This document shows, piece by piece, positions 24,360 through 32,586 of a stretch of 35,005 bases of DNA. Under the pieces are notes generated by a model. That model made no database searches. It worked only from the letters and a program-made list of their open reading frames with translations, and was not told the origin of the DNA. Origin of the DNA: Oscillospiraceae bacterium (lineage in GTDB: Bacteria; Bacillota; Clostridia; Oscillospirales; Ruminococcaceae); NCBI GenBank assembly GCA_017991935.1, contig JAGOPP010000013.1:1-35005 (forward strand), in the 5' to 3' direction. Positions within the stretch are counted from its first letter, which is position 1. Each line of letters starts with the position of its first letter. The translations under genes and the position numbers were made by a program.

Positions 24360-26450
24360 TCAGACGTATTCGATGCCGATCTCATGCGGGTAGGTCAGGC
24401 TGTCCGGGTAGACCTCGATGTCGCCGTTGTCGTTCTTTCTGGCCCCGGCGCCGATGTACTCGATCGAGAGCTGGGAGACGTTTTTGACGCAGTCAAGCAT
24501 CTCCAGCGCCGAGAACAGGCGTCCGTAGTCCACCTTGCGGCCGTATTCGCCGGTCGAGACGGTGTCGACCATCCGGCGGATCGCAGCCTCCACCTCGGCC
24601 TTCGCCGCCGCGGTCTTGTCGGAGAGCGCCAGCCGGCAGTAGACGTCGATGGCGTCGTAGCGCGCCGGGATCACGACGATGTCCGTGGTCAGCAGGCGGA
24701 ATTTCTCGAGGTACTCCGCGATGATGCGGCGGTAGGTCTCGCTGAGCGCCGGGCAGGGGTCGCCGGTCCGCGGCTTGACCGCCACATAGACGGTATTGGG
24801 CCGGAAGGGTTCGTTTGTGTATTTGCAGTACTCTTTCATCGGAATCACGGCGACGCTGTCGATCATCAGGCCGGGCGTCGCGAGGACGATCTGCTTGTAA
24901 TCCTGCTCGTTGACCGCGCGGGTGACCGCGCCGAGCTTCTCCTCGATCAGCTCGTCGAGGTCTCGGCCGGTGACGCGGCTGACGCCGCCCTCTGCCGGGC
25001 AGGGATTCGTGATCTTGTAGCCGAGAGAAGTCCCGGCGTATTCGTCGACGCGGTCGGCGAGCACGTTTCCATCTTGGAGGCGGGAGGTGCGCACGGTGAC
25101 GGCCGTGACCGTGCGGTTCGGCTTCGGCTGCATGCCGTGGATGCTGTCGCCGAAGGTGACCGTCCGGTCCTTGCCGTCGTAGGAAAAGACCTCGTCGTCG
25201 TAGCCGGCCCGGTAGAGCTCGGCGCGGCGGTCCCAGAGCCGGCAGCGCGTCCTGCCGCCCTCCTCCCATGAGAGGGCGAGCCGAAGGTCGCAGACGTTCT
25301 CGGCGTCAAAGGGGAGCGTCTGGTTCGCGCAGCCGTCCGTCTGCCCGAGGCGCACCTCGTTTTCGACGTCGCTGTTTAAAATGGTGACGAGCACTTTCGT
25401 CCCCTTCTCCGGGATGAACCGCTTGCCGAAGCGGATCTTGCGCTGCCACAGCAGGTCCCCCTCTTCGACCGAGCAGCGGCGGCGCCGCTCCCCCGGCCCG
25501 CAGTATTCCTCGTAGGCGTCCCCCCGAAAGACCCAGACGCCGATCCGGTCCTTTTTCCCGACGGCGTAGTCGATCGCGAGCTCCTCCCCGCCCGTGCTCT
25601 CCATCTCGAGGGCCTCGGCGAAGGTGTCGGTCTGAATGGCCTCGGCGCAGTTGACGAGCACGCGGCCGATCGCCGGGCGGACGTCGTATTCGTTCTTCCG
25701 GAGCGCGCAGCGCAGGTAGTGGCCGCGGCGCATGTCCTTGCGGCCGTAGACGCCGGTCGCGCCCGGAATGTGAAGATCAATGTATCCGCTGCGGAGAAAT
25801 CCGCAGGTTTCGTCCCTGACAAGCTCCGCGGCTTTCCACCCGCGGCCGTCGTAATATTCCCACGCCGTCTCGGAGAGGGAGAACCCGTCGCCGAACGCGT
25901 TGCGGGAGCCGGACTGCGCCTCCACAAAGATGCGCGCCGCGCCGGAAAACGGGCAGGTGAAGCCAAGGCAGAGGGCGGCGTTCGTCGTGCCGAGGGCGAA
26001 AACCGGCGCGAATTCGCCGTCCGTCCCGGCAAAGGCCGAGAGATCCGTCTTTTTTCCGCCGACCTCGTTATAGATGCCGATCCGCTTCCCGGCCGTGCCG
26101 TGGTAGGTTTCCCGCGTTTCAAAGACGACGTCCCCGGCCGCGAGCTTCGCGCCCCGCGGCAGCAGGATCTCCTCGCCCGGCTCGGCGTCGATGGCGATGT
26201 GGCAGCGCGAGGCGGACTGCTCCGGGTAGATGCCGAGCAGCTTATAATATTTGAGCCGGTGGACGTCCCCGGTCGCGCCGAGGTAGTAGTTGAGCGAGTC
26301 GTAAAGCCACGCGAACGTCTGCAGCGTCGTGATGCCCGGGTCGCTGAGGTTAAAATCCGTCCACTCGTCGGTGAGGGTCGGGATCATGCCCCGCGCGCGC
26401 TCAAACAGCTTTTTATAATCGAGATCGTCCAGCTTCGGAACCTGCAGCAA
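24360..26450 (-). CDS. baseplate J-like wedge protein, shorter paralogue
   Basis: This 696-residue protein resembles the second of two J-like wedge proteins in extracellular/contractile injection systems (Afp12 position). The N-terminus, with DEWTDFNLSDPGITTLQTFAWLYDSLNYYLG, and the C-terminal part (RAVNEQDYKQIVLATPGLMIDSV, VYVAVKPRTG) match the baseplate-assembly J family. It starts with TTG at 26450 with a modest AAAGGCGG upstream; no in-frame ATG is available nearby. It is 43 nt after the larger paralogue. Confidence 0.82.
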   Translation of the reverse strand: MLQVPKLDDLDYKKLFERARGMIPTLTDEWTDFNLSDPGITTLQTFAWLYDSLNYYLGATGDVHRLKYYKLLGIYPEQSASRCHIAIDAEPGEEILLPRGAKLAAGDVVFETRETYHGTAGKRIGIYNEVGGKKTDLSAFAGTDGEFAPVFALGTTNAALCLGFTCPFSGAARIFVEAQSGSRNAFGDGFSLSETAWEYYDGRGWKAAELVRDETCGFLRSGYIDLHIPGATGVYGRKDMRRGHYLRCALRKNEYDVRPAIGRVLVNCAEAIQTDTFAEALEMESTGGEELAIDYAVGKKDRIGVWVFRGDAYEEYCGPGERRRRCSVEEGDLLWQRKIRFGKRFIPEKGTKVLVTILNSDVENEVRLGQTDGCANQTLPFDAENVCDLRLALSWEEGGRTRCRLWDRRAELYRAGYDDEVFSYDGKDRTVTFGDSIHGMQPKPNRTVTAVTVRTSRLQDGNVLADRVDEYAGTSLGYKITNPCPAEGGVSRVTGRDLDELIEEKLGAVTRAVNEQDYKQIVLATPGLMIDSVAVIPMKEYCKYTNEPFRPNTVYVAVKPRTGDPCPALSETYRRIIAEYLEKFRLLTTDIVVIPARYDAIDVYCRLALSDKTAAAKAEVEAAIRRMVDTVSTGEYGRKVDYGRLFSALEMLDCVKNVSQLSIEYIGAGARKNDNGDIEVYPDSLTYPHEIGIEYV

Positions 26451-26493
26451 TGCGGTACACCGCCTTTCAAACAGCTTTTAGATGCGGGCGGGA

Positions 26494-29382
26494 TCAGCGG
26501 ATGTCGACATAGACGATGTGTTTGCCGCTGATCGCCATGACGAATGGATTATGGATCTTGCCGTAGACGTCGTCGTCGACGGAGTACTCGCGTGAGCCGA
26601 CCTTCGCCGACATGGCGATGTGCTCGACCGAGATGCCGGGGCGCTCCATCTTGAGGAAGGCCAGAAGCTGGCGCGCGGTCGGCAGGACGCCGATCCGCCA
26701 GCCCCGGCCGTCGAAGCCGCCTTTGAGCGGGTCGAGGAAGCGGCCGATGTCCTCCTCCGTGCGGCGCTGGAGCTCGTAGATGTTGTCCATATCGCCGGCG
26801 GCGAGCCAGACGCGGACGGAGCATTTGATGAAATGCGGCTGGCAGAGCACCAGCGTCTTGCCCAGCGGCACCATGTTGCTCGCGGCGGTCAGTTTCTCGT
26901 GGACCTCGTCCTTGATGGCGGAAAAGATGCGGCTGCCTTTTTCAAATTCGTTGATCAGCAGGGCCACCGTGATGACGTCCTCGGCGGGCTCGCCCATCCG
27001 GTCGACGCCGGAGACGCACTTGATCTGGCTGACGCCGCTCGAGACCTGCGAGATCAGGTCGAAATAGTCCCGCTCGGAGACCGCGCGGTTCCTCGTGCGC
27101 AGGATGTTGGAGATCGCCTTGGCGGAGGTCTCCTCGTTGTAGCCGTCGTAGCCGCCGTAGGCGGGGATCGGGTTCGCGGCGGAGGCGATGTTCGTCAGCG
27201 CCGAGGCGGGCGAGGTAATTGTGTTTTCCGGCACGTTGGCGGCGGAGCCCTGATAGCTCTGGTACCGGACCTTGACGGCCGCGTAGCGCCGCATCAGCGG
27301 GTAGGAGGAGAAGCAGCCCTTCTCGAAGGTCACGATCCCGTTGGCCGGGTCGAGGTCGTAGCACCGGCCCTGCTGGGTAAAGTGCGTGCGCCGCTCCCAG
27401 AGCATCCAGTTTTCGTCGCCCACCGGGTCGTTGTTCTCCTCGTTGACGTAGACCCGCGCGCCGATCAGATTTTTTTGCGAGAGGTTGACGACGACCTCGC
27501 CGTTCGTCTCGTCGATGAAATAGATCTCCTCGGCCGTGTGGACGTTCTCGACTTTGGCGAGATTGCGGCGGATGCCCCGTATGGTCGGCAGGGACTCGGG
27601 ATCGAGCTTTTTCTCGCGGCTGACGACGCGCAGCCACCAGCCGTCAAAATCAAAGAGCCGCTTCCTCGCCGCGTCCGACGGGACGAGGATCAGCATGGCC
27701 CCGGAGTAGAGCATCCCCGACGTGTGGTCGACGGTCTGCGCGGGCACGAAGCCCTCGGGCGACAGGTATTCCACGGCATGCTCGAGCGGGACGTCCTGAT
27801 GGTTTTCCATCTCGAAATAGAGGCTCAGCGGGCTGCCCTCGATCGGGCCGTTGAAGCCGAGGTACATGGCGCGGTCCGCGGTCTCGTTGTTATAGAAAAG
27901 GGGCGTCTGGACGCCGCGGCGGAGAGGGTCGGTGACGTCCATGTGGACGAAATTGTTCTCCGTATAGACGGTGTCCGGCAGGAGCGGGTGCTCAAAATAA
28001 GAGTAGGCGAAATGGACGCCGCCGATGACGGGGACGTGCAGGTTGCTCGGGATGCTGTAAAGGCCTTCCGCTTTCATGAGCCGGAAACGCAGCCTGCACT
28101 GGCCGGACTCATAAGTCTTGACATCGTCCGGGCAGCGAAAGCGCAGCTCGAGGTCCCCCTGCTGGGCGCCGTTAAAGATCAGCGCGGAATTCTCGTCCCG
28201 CAGCAGGCGCTTCCAGACGTTTGCGTCGGAGAGATACTCGATGAGCACGTAGTCCGGCCAGACCTCCGGGATCTTCGCCCTCGGGATCTCGCGCTCCTTC
28301 TTCATGACGATCTTATAATCGGTCTTTTCCTCGATCTCCGGGGCCCTGCGCTCCAAGAGGTCGAAGCCGAGACGGAATTTCATAGAGATGTCGGCGCCCT
28401 TCCTTGCGAGCACCTGCGGGCACTCGAGCTCGCAGGCGGTGAAGAGCTCCGGCGGGCTGCCGAACGGATAAAACCGGTCGATGTTCTGGGCGACGCTGTT
28501 GCTGAGGACCTCCTCCGGCGCGAAGCCCTCCTGCCCGAACCGCAATGCCGCGCCGCGGATCTGCACGCCGGAGAGGACGGCGGAATCCGCGACGATCGCG
28601 TACCGCTCCGTCCCGCCGAAGGAGACCTTTTGCGGCTGATAGCCGTCCATGCGGAGATAAATGACGTCGTCCTCATAGCGAACTTCATCGAACGGCCTCT
28701 TTTGCGGGCGGCCGGGATCCGCGCCGTCCGGCTCCAAGAAGGAGAAGGCGACGTCCGCCCCGGTCATCAGCTCCCGGAAGGCCTTTTTGTCCTCCCCTCC
28801 CGGCAGCGCGAGGCGCAGGCCGAGCTCGAAGTGATCGAGCAGGTCGAAGGCGTTGGAAAACAGGAGGCAGAGCCGGTGGCCCGCGCGGTTTTCGCCCTCG
28901 AGCCCGAAGGCGGTAAACACCGCCTCCTCCGGCACGGCGCCGTCCGCCTCGCCGAAGACGCGGACGATCGTATCGGAATCTTTTTCGACCGAATACAGGG
29001 CTTTGAGCTCCGCGGAGGTCGTGGTGATCGCGTGGGTGGTCTCGTAGACCATCTCCTGATCGCCGCCGGCCGCCCTCGCGGTCAGACGGGTGCCCTTGGG
29101 CACAAAGACCGGCTCGGCGAAGCCCCCGACCGGGTCGAACCGCACATAGCTCTTGGCGGACTCCACCGGCTCTTCTTTGAGACGGTCGAACAGGTTGAGG
29201 TACTGGATCTTGTGTTTATGAAAGATCTCCCCGTAGCGCTTGACGCTCTCGCCGCGCATGTCGTCGATGAGCATGGCGAGCACGGAGCCGGGATCGGGGC
29301 CCGCCTCCGTAAAATGCCATTCCGGAAGATACGAATCGGCCAAGTTTTCGAGCTCGCCGTGACGCCCGTAATTCTGATACAA
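26494..29382 (-). CDS. baseplate J-like wedge protein, larger paralogue
   Basis: This 962-residue protein is in the Afp11 position. Its N-terminus PEWHFTEAGPDPGSVLAMLIDDM and C-terminal block (ISNILRTRNRAVSERDYFDLIS, IKCVSGVDRMGEPAEDVI) are typical of J-like baseplate proteins, which form the wedge ring around the hub. The middle ~500 residues are a long strand-rich insertion. The start is TTG at 29382, supported by AGGAGGG with 7-nt spacing. It is 21 nt downstream of the gp25-like gene. Confidence 0.84.
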   Translation of the reverse strand: MYQNYGRHGELENLADSYLPEWHFTEAGPDPGSVLAMLIDDMRGESVKRYGEIFHKHKIQYLNLFDRLKEEPVESAKSYVRFDPVGGFAEPVFVPKGTRLTARAAGGDQEMVYETTHAITTTSAELKALYSVEKDSDTIVRVFGEADGAVPEEAVFTAFGLEGENRAGHRLCLLFSNAFDLLDHFELGLRLALPGGEDKKAFRELMTGADVAFSFLEPDGADPGRPQKRPFDEVRYEDDVIYLRMDGYQPQKVSFGGTERYAIVADSAVLSGVQIRGAALRFGQEGFAPEEVLSNSVAQNIDRFYPFGSPPELFTACELECPQVLARKGADISMKFRLGFDLLERRAPEIEEKTDYKIVMKKEREIPRAKIPEVWPDYVLIEYLSDANVWKRLLRDENSALIFNGAQQGDLELRFRCPDDVKTYESGQCRLRFRLMKAEGLYSIPSNLHVPVIGGVHFAYSYFEHPLLPDTVYTENNFVHMDVTDPLRRGVQTPLFYNNETADRAMYLGFNGPIEGSPLSLYFEMENHQDVPLEHAVEYLSPEGFVPAQTVDHTSGMLYSGAMLILVPSDAARKRLFDFDGWWLRVVSREKKLDPESLPTIRGIRRNLAKVENVHTAEEIYFIDETNGEVVVNLSQKNLIGARVYVNEENNDPVGDENWMLWERRTHFTQQGRCYDLDPANGIVTFEKGCFSSYPLMRRYAAVKVRYQSYQGSAANVPENTITSPASALTNIASAANPIPAYGGYDGYNEETSAKAISNILRTRNRAVSERDYFDLISQVSSGVSQIKCVSGVDRMGEPAEDVITVALLINEFEKGSRIFSAIKDEVHEKLTAASNMVPLGKTLVLCQPHFIKCSVRVWLAAGDMDNIYELQRRTEEDIGRFLDPLKGGFDGRGWRIGVLPTARQLLAFLKMERPGISVEHIAMSAKVGSREYSVDDDVYGKIHNPFVMAISGKHIVYVDIR

Positions 29383-29403
29383 AGCGGTTCCCTCCTCCGC
29401 GCC

Positions 29404-29817
29404 TTATTCGATGCCTACGCCCTCGTAGAGATAATAGGGGAAGACCAAGTTGTTGGGGTTGTTGGTCGAGCGGACCGTGTAGCTGATCTGAAAAATCACT
29501 TTCCCGCCGAGGATGTCGGAGGAATCGATGTCGAGCGCGATGTCCGTGATGCGGGGCTCCCATTTGGTCAGGGCGTCGATCACCTCATTTTGTACAAGGT
29601 GGAAAAACGCGTCGTCCGGCAGCTCATAGATGTATTTATAGACGGAGCAGCCGAATTCCGGCTCCATCGCGCGCTCGCCCTTGCGCGTCATCAGAATGAG
29701 GTAGATGGACTGCCGGATGTCCTCCTCCTCCCTGCTCATCCGAAAGCGGCCGGTCGCCTTGTCCACGCCCGGTGGAAAGGCAAAGCCCTTGCCAAGGAAA
29801 TCCCGCGTGTCCGCCAT
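29404..29817 (-). CDS. gp25-like baseplate wedge protein
   Basis: This 137-residue protein has the GPW/gp25 family pattern: an N-terminal GFAFPPGVDKATG, a helical EEEDIRQSIYLILMTRKGER, then PEFGCSVYKYIYE and the C-terminal DALTKWEPRI. In phage T4 and related machines gp25 joins the wedge to the sheath and starts sheath assembly. GGGGAGAAAG precedes the ATG. Confidence 0.88.
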   Translation of the reverse strand: MADTRDFLGKGFAFPPGVDKATGRFRMSREEEDIRQSIYLILMTRKGERAMEPEFGCSVYKYIYELPDDAFFHLVQNEVIDALTKWEPRITDIALDIDSSDILGGKVIFQISYTVRSTNNPNNLVFPYYLYEGVGIE

Positions 29818-29857
29818 CTTTCTCCCCCGCTTTCCTAACGTATCCCGATTGCCGCTT

Positions 29858-30640
29858 CTACCCGAGTTTGATCAGGCTGCCGCTCACCTGCACCATGGAG
29901 CCTGATTTGATCTCCACCATGCTCTGGCCCTCCAGCTTCGCCTGCGCGCCGCTCAGGTTGACCGCGGTGTTGCCCTTGATTTCGACCTGCTGGGTCGCGG
30001 TGAGGCTGATCTTGTCCGCCTTGATCTCGATCGACCCGCCCTGCCCGTCCATCGTGACGGTGCACTTCCCGGCCTTCAGCGTGATCTTTTTGTCCGCCGT
30101 CAGCTCGACGGCGCCGCCCTTGCAGTCGATCTTGAGCAGATTTTTGCCGTCTTTATCTTTCAGCGTGATGGTCTCGTTCTCGTCCTCGATGATCTGCGTG
30201 AGCCCCTTGGGCGAGGCGAGCGTGAAGCTCTGCTTTTTGTCCTCGTCGGTCTCGGTATATTCAAAGCCCTGTTTCCATTTGAAATGGCGCTTGGTGTTCG
30301 CTTTGATAAAACTCTGGTTCACAAAATCCGCGTTGGCCGGGTAGAGGCACCCCAAAACGACCGGCTTTTGCATGTTGCTGCCGATAAACCCGATCAAGAC
30401 GATGTCGTCCTTCTCCGGCTGATAATAGAAGCCGTAATCCTTGCCCGCGTAGGGGCGCAGGATCGGCACCTCCTTGATGTCCTGCCCGGCGGTGTCGTAG
30501 GAGAGGAGCGTGATGTCCACGGTGCCCTTGACCTTATCCTGCGAGTTATCTTTGATTTTGGCGATGTGGAGCGTGCCGAGACCGGAAAAGAAGGAGTTGC
30601 CGACGGAGTTGTTGCCCAGCAGATCCGCGATCTCGTTCAT
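29858..30640 (-). CDS. spike protein, gpV/gp5-like (C-terminal half of VgrG)
   Basis: This 260-residue protein starts with an OB-fold-like region (GTLHIAKIKDNSQDKVKGTVDITLL...RPYAGKDYGFYYQPEKDDIVLIGFI). It ends in a repetitive strand-rich needle (TLKDKDGKNLLKIDCKGG, LTATQQVEIKGNTAVNLSG, MVEIKSGSMVQVSGSLIKLG), as in the beta-helix of VgrG/gp5 spikes. Together with the adjacent gpD-like gene it makes up what is usually a single VgrG. The two genes overlap by 4 bp. No PAAR-type tip protein is visible in the window. Confidence 0.85.
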   Translation of the reverse strand: MNEIADLLGNNSVGNSFFSGLGTLHIAKIKDNSQDKVKGTVDITLLSYDTAGQDIKEVPILRPYAGKDYGFYYQPEKDDIVLIGFIGSNMQKPVVLGCLYPANADFVNQSFIKANTKRHFKWKQGFEYTETDEDKKQSFTLASPKGLTQIIEDENETITLKDKDGKNLLKIDCKGGAVELTADKKITLKAGKCTVTMDGQGGSIEIKADKISLTATQQVEIKGNTAVNLSGAQAKLEGQSMVEIKSGSMVQVSGSLIKLG

Positions 30641-31737
30641 AAGCTGCTCAACCTCGCTTCCAGCTTGGTGACGAAGCCCTCTTCGTCCAGTCTGTGGATC
30701 ACTTTCGTGATATAAAACGTCTTATTCATGTTGGTCGCGAAGCCGTCGAGCGTGATGTCGCGGCCGGGGACGAGCTCCGGGACCCCCTGCAAACACAGTT
30801 CCAATTTGCCAAAATTGCCGTTAAAATCCGCGAGCAAGGTTTTGGCGCGCCCGTCCAGATCGGCCTTCGTCTTGGCATACGCGTCGAAGAACGCCTTGGC
30901 GGAGCCGCCGATCAGCTGCTTGCCGCCGCTCGCGGCGGAGAATTTGCCGGAGGTCTTGGCCTTGCCCTCGATCATCTCGTCCTTGGCGGGGTCGATGCCC
31001 AAGACGCGCACCGTCTCCACAAGCCCCGCGCCGCTCATCGTGAAGCTGGCGGAATAGAGGATCTCGTCCGTCAGCTCGACGGTCATGATGACCGACGAGG
31101 AGGCGGGGCTCTCCCGGAAATAGACGGTGCCCGCCACGATGAAAAACTCGCAGCCGATATACTTGGCGAGCTTGACGATGTAGTCGTAATCCGTCTCCTG
31201 ATTCATGCGCAGGGGGATCTCTACCGTCTTTGTAAACTTAACCTCTTTTGTATCGATGTAGTTGGAGACCGGCGCGACGCCGAGCAGGGCGCTGACGAGC
31301 TTGGGGACGTCCGTCTCCTGCCGCACCTCGACGCGCTGGTTTTTCATCATCGCCACCTTGGCGTCCACGCACTCCACGTGGAGGAGCGGCTCCTCGTCCA
31401 TGTCAAACCGCAGGGAAACCTCCGAGATCAGGCCGCTGAAGACCGTTTCCACATTGATATAGCCCAGGGAGATTTCGATTTTTGCGCCGACCTCGAGGCT
31501 TGGGCAGGGGCCGTCTTTTTTGAAATCCGACTGCTTGAAGTCGTACTGCTGGGAGACGTCGAAGCTCGCGCCGGACGCCTCGTACCCCGCCGTCAGCTCC
31601 ACGGAGAGATCCGTGACGACGCCCTTTGCGAGGATGTCGGCGCCGTTGACCTTGATCTCGATGGTCGGGGCGTTAAATCGATTGTATTTCTTTCTCAGGC
31701 TGTCGATCGTCGTGCTGGAGGTCATCAGACTGCTCAC
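30637..31737 (-). CDS. baseplate hub protein, gpD/gp27-like (N-terminal half of VgrG)
   Basis: This 366-residue protein matches the phage late-control gene D/VgrG N-terminal type: an early APTIEIKVNGADI, VSLRFDMDEEPLLHVECVDAKVAMMKNQR in the middle, then EIPLRMNQETDYDYIVKLAKYIGCEFFI and a C-terminal PGRDITLDGFATNMNKTFYITKVIH. It forms the trimeric hub that receives the tube. The start is GTG at 31737, with AGGGGGG about 7 nt upstream. It overlaps the gpV-like gene by 4 bp. Confidence 0.85.
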   Translation of the reverse strand: MSSLMTSSTTIDSLRKKYNRFNAPTIEIKVNGADILAKGVVTDLSVELTAGYEASGASFDVSQQYDFKQSDFKKDGPCPSLEVGAKIEISLGYINVETVFSGLISEVSLRFDMDEEPLLHVECVDAKVAMMKNQRVEVRQETDVPKLVSALLGVAPVSNYIDTKEVKFTKTVEIPLRMNQETDYDYIVKLAKYIGCEFFIVAGTVYFRESPASSSVIMTVELTDEILYSASFTMSGAGLVETVRVLGIDPAKDEMIEGKAKTSGKFSAASGGKQLIGGSAKAFFDAYAKTKADLDGRAKTLLADFNGNFGKLELCLQGVPELVPGRDITLDGFATNMNKTFYITKVIHRLDEEGFVTKLEARLSSL

Positions 31738-31770
31738 GGGCGTTCCCCCCTTTCTCCCGGCGGGCTTCGT

Positions 31771-32586
31771 TTATTTGATCGACGGGACGATATAATTTTT
31801 GGTGCCGCCGAGCTTCCTCGGGTTGAGCACGTCGTTTGAGTCGGCGATCACCTTCCACATTGCGGGATCGTCATACTCCCGGTCCGCGAGCATCCAGAGC
31901 TGGTCCCCCTCAAGAAGCGTGCGCTCCTTGGTGCGGTCCGGAGAGGAGAACGGCAGCTGCTTGATGCCGTTGATGATCTGCGCCTCCTCCCCCGCGATGC
32001 CGAGGTCGATTTTGACGCGCAGGGGGTTGCCGCTCGGCTTAAACATCGTGTATTCCGCGCTGCAGCTCTCGACCACGCCGATGAAATCCAGCGTGCCCCA
32101 GATGAACTCGACGCGCTCCGGGTTGTGCGCGCTCGGCTCAAACTTTGTCAGGGCCATGATGTTGTTGATGACCAGATCCGGGTCCTTGTTCGCGTCCGGG
32201 GCGCCCTTCCTGCTCAGGGTGCCGGCCTTGGCCGGGTAGGCGCCGATTGCCGGCCCGGTCAGCGAGTAGCGCAATGTGTTGAGGCTCGCGGTGTCGTAAT
32301 CCTTTTCCAAATCAAAGTACAGGGACACGGCGAATTTGGTCTTCCCGCCCGCGATCGGCCGGATGTTCCTCTGCTCCGCGTCCTTGCCGATGCCGGGGTG
32401 CTCTTTCATCCGCATGCCTCTGGAGAGATGATATTCGGAGGGATTGAACTGGACGGTGATCGGGCCGCCGGTCACGTCCAGATCCGCGCTGAGCAGGAAA
32501 ATTTTCGCTTTTTCGAGCTTTGGGCCGAAAATCTTTTCGGAAACCGCGCTTTTGGCCTTCGCGAAGCCTTCTTTCAGCTTTCCCAT
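31771..32586 (-). CDS. LysM-containing contractile injection system tube/baseplate adaptor (Afp7-like)
   Basis: This 271-residue protein has an N-terminal domain typical of CIS tube-initiator or hub-adaptor proteins (TVQFNPSEYHLSRGMRM...). Its C-terminus resembles LysM (EGDQLWMLADREYDDPAMWKVIADSN...NPRKL). In Afp-like systems such a protein joins the tube to the VgrG-like hub. The ATG directly abuts the TAA of the upstream gene (TAAATG), so it is translationally coupled. Confidence 0.82.
   Translation of the reverse strand: MGKLKEGFAKAKSAVSEKIFGPKLEKAKIFLLSADLDVTGGPITVQFNPSEYHLSRGMRMKEHPGIGKDAEQRNIRPIAGGKTKFAVSLYFDLEKDYDTASLNTLRYSLTGPAIGAYPAKAGTLSRKGAPDANKDPDLVINNIMALTKFEPSAHNPERVEFIWGTLDFIGVVESCSAEYTMFKPSGNPLRVKIDLGIAGEEAQIINGIKQLPFSSPDRTKERTLLEGDQLWMLADREYDDPAMWKVIADSNDVLNPRKLGGTKNYIVPSIK

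Noticed and set aside
26620..29838. Very long plus-strand open frame (over 1000 codons) opposite the baseplate genes
   Set aside because: It is an antisense product of high GC third positions. The minus strand encodes recognisable J-like and gp25-like proteins with ribosome binding sites.
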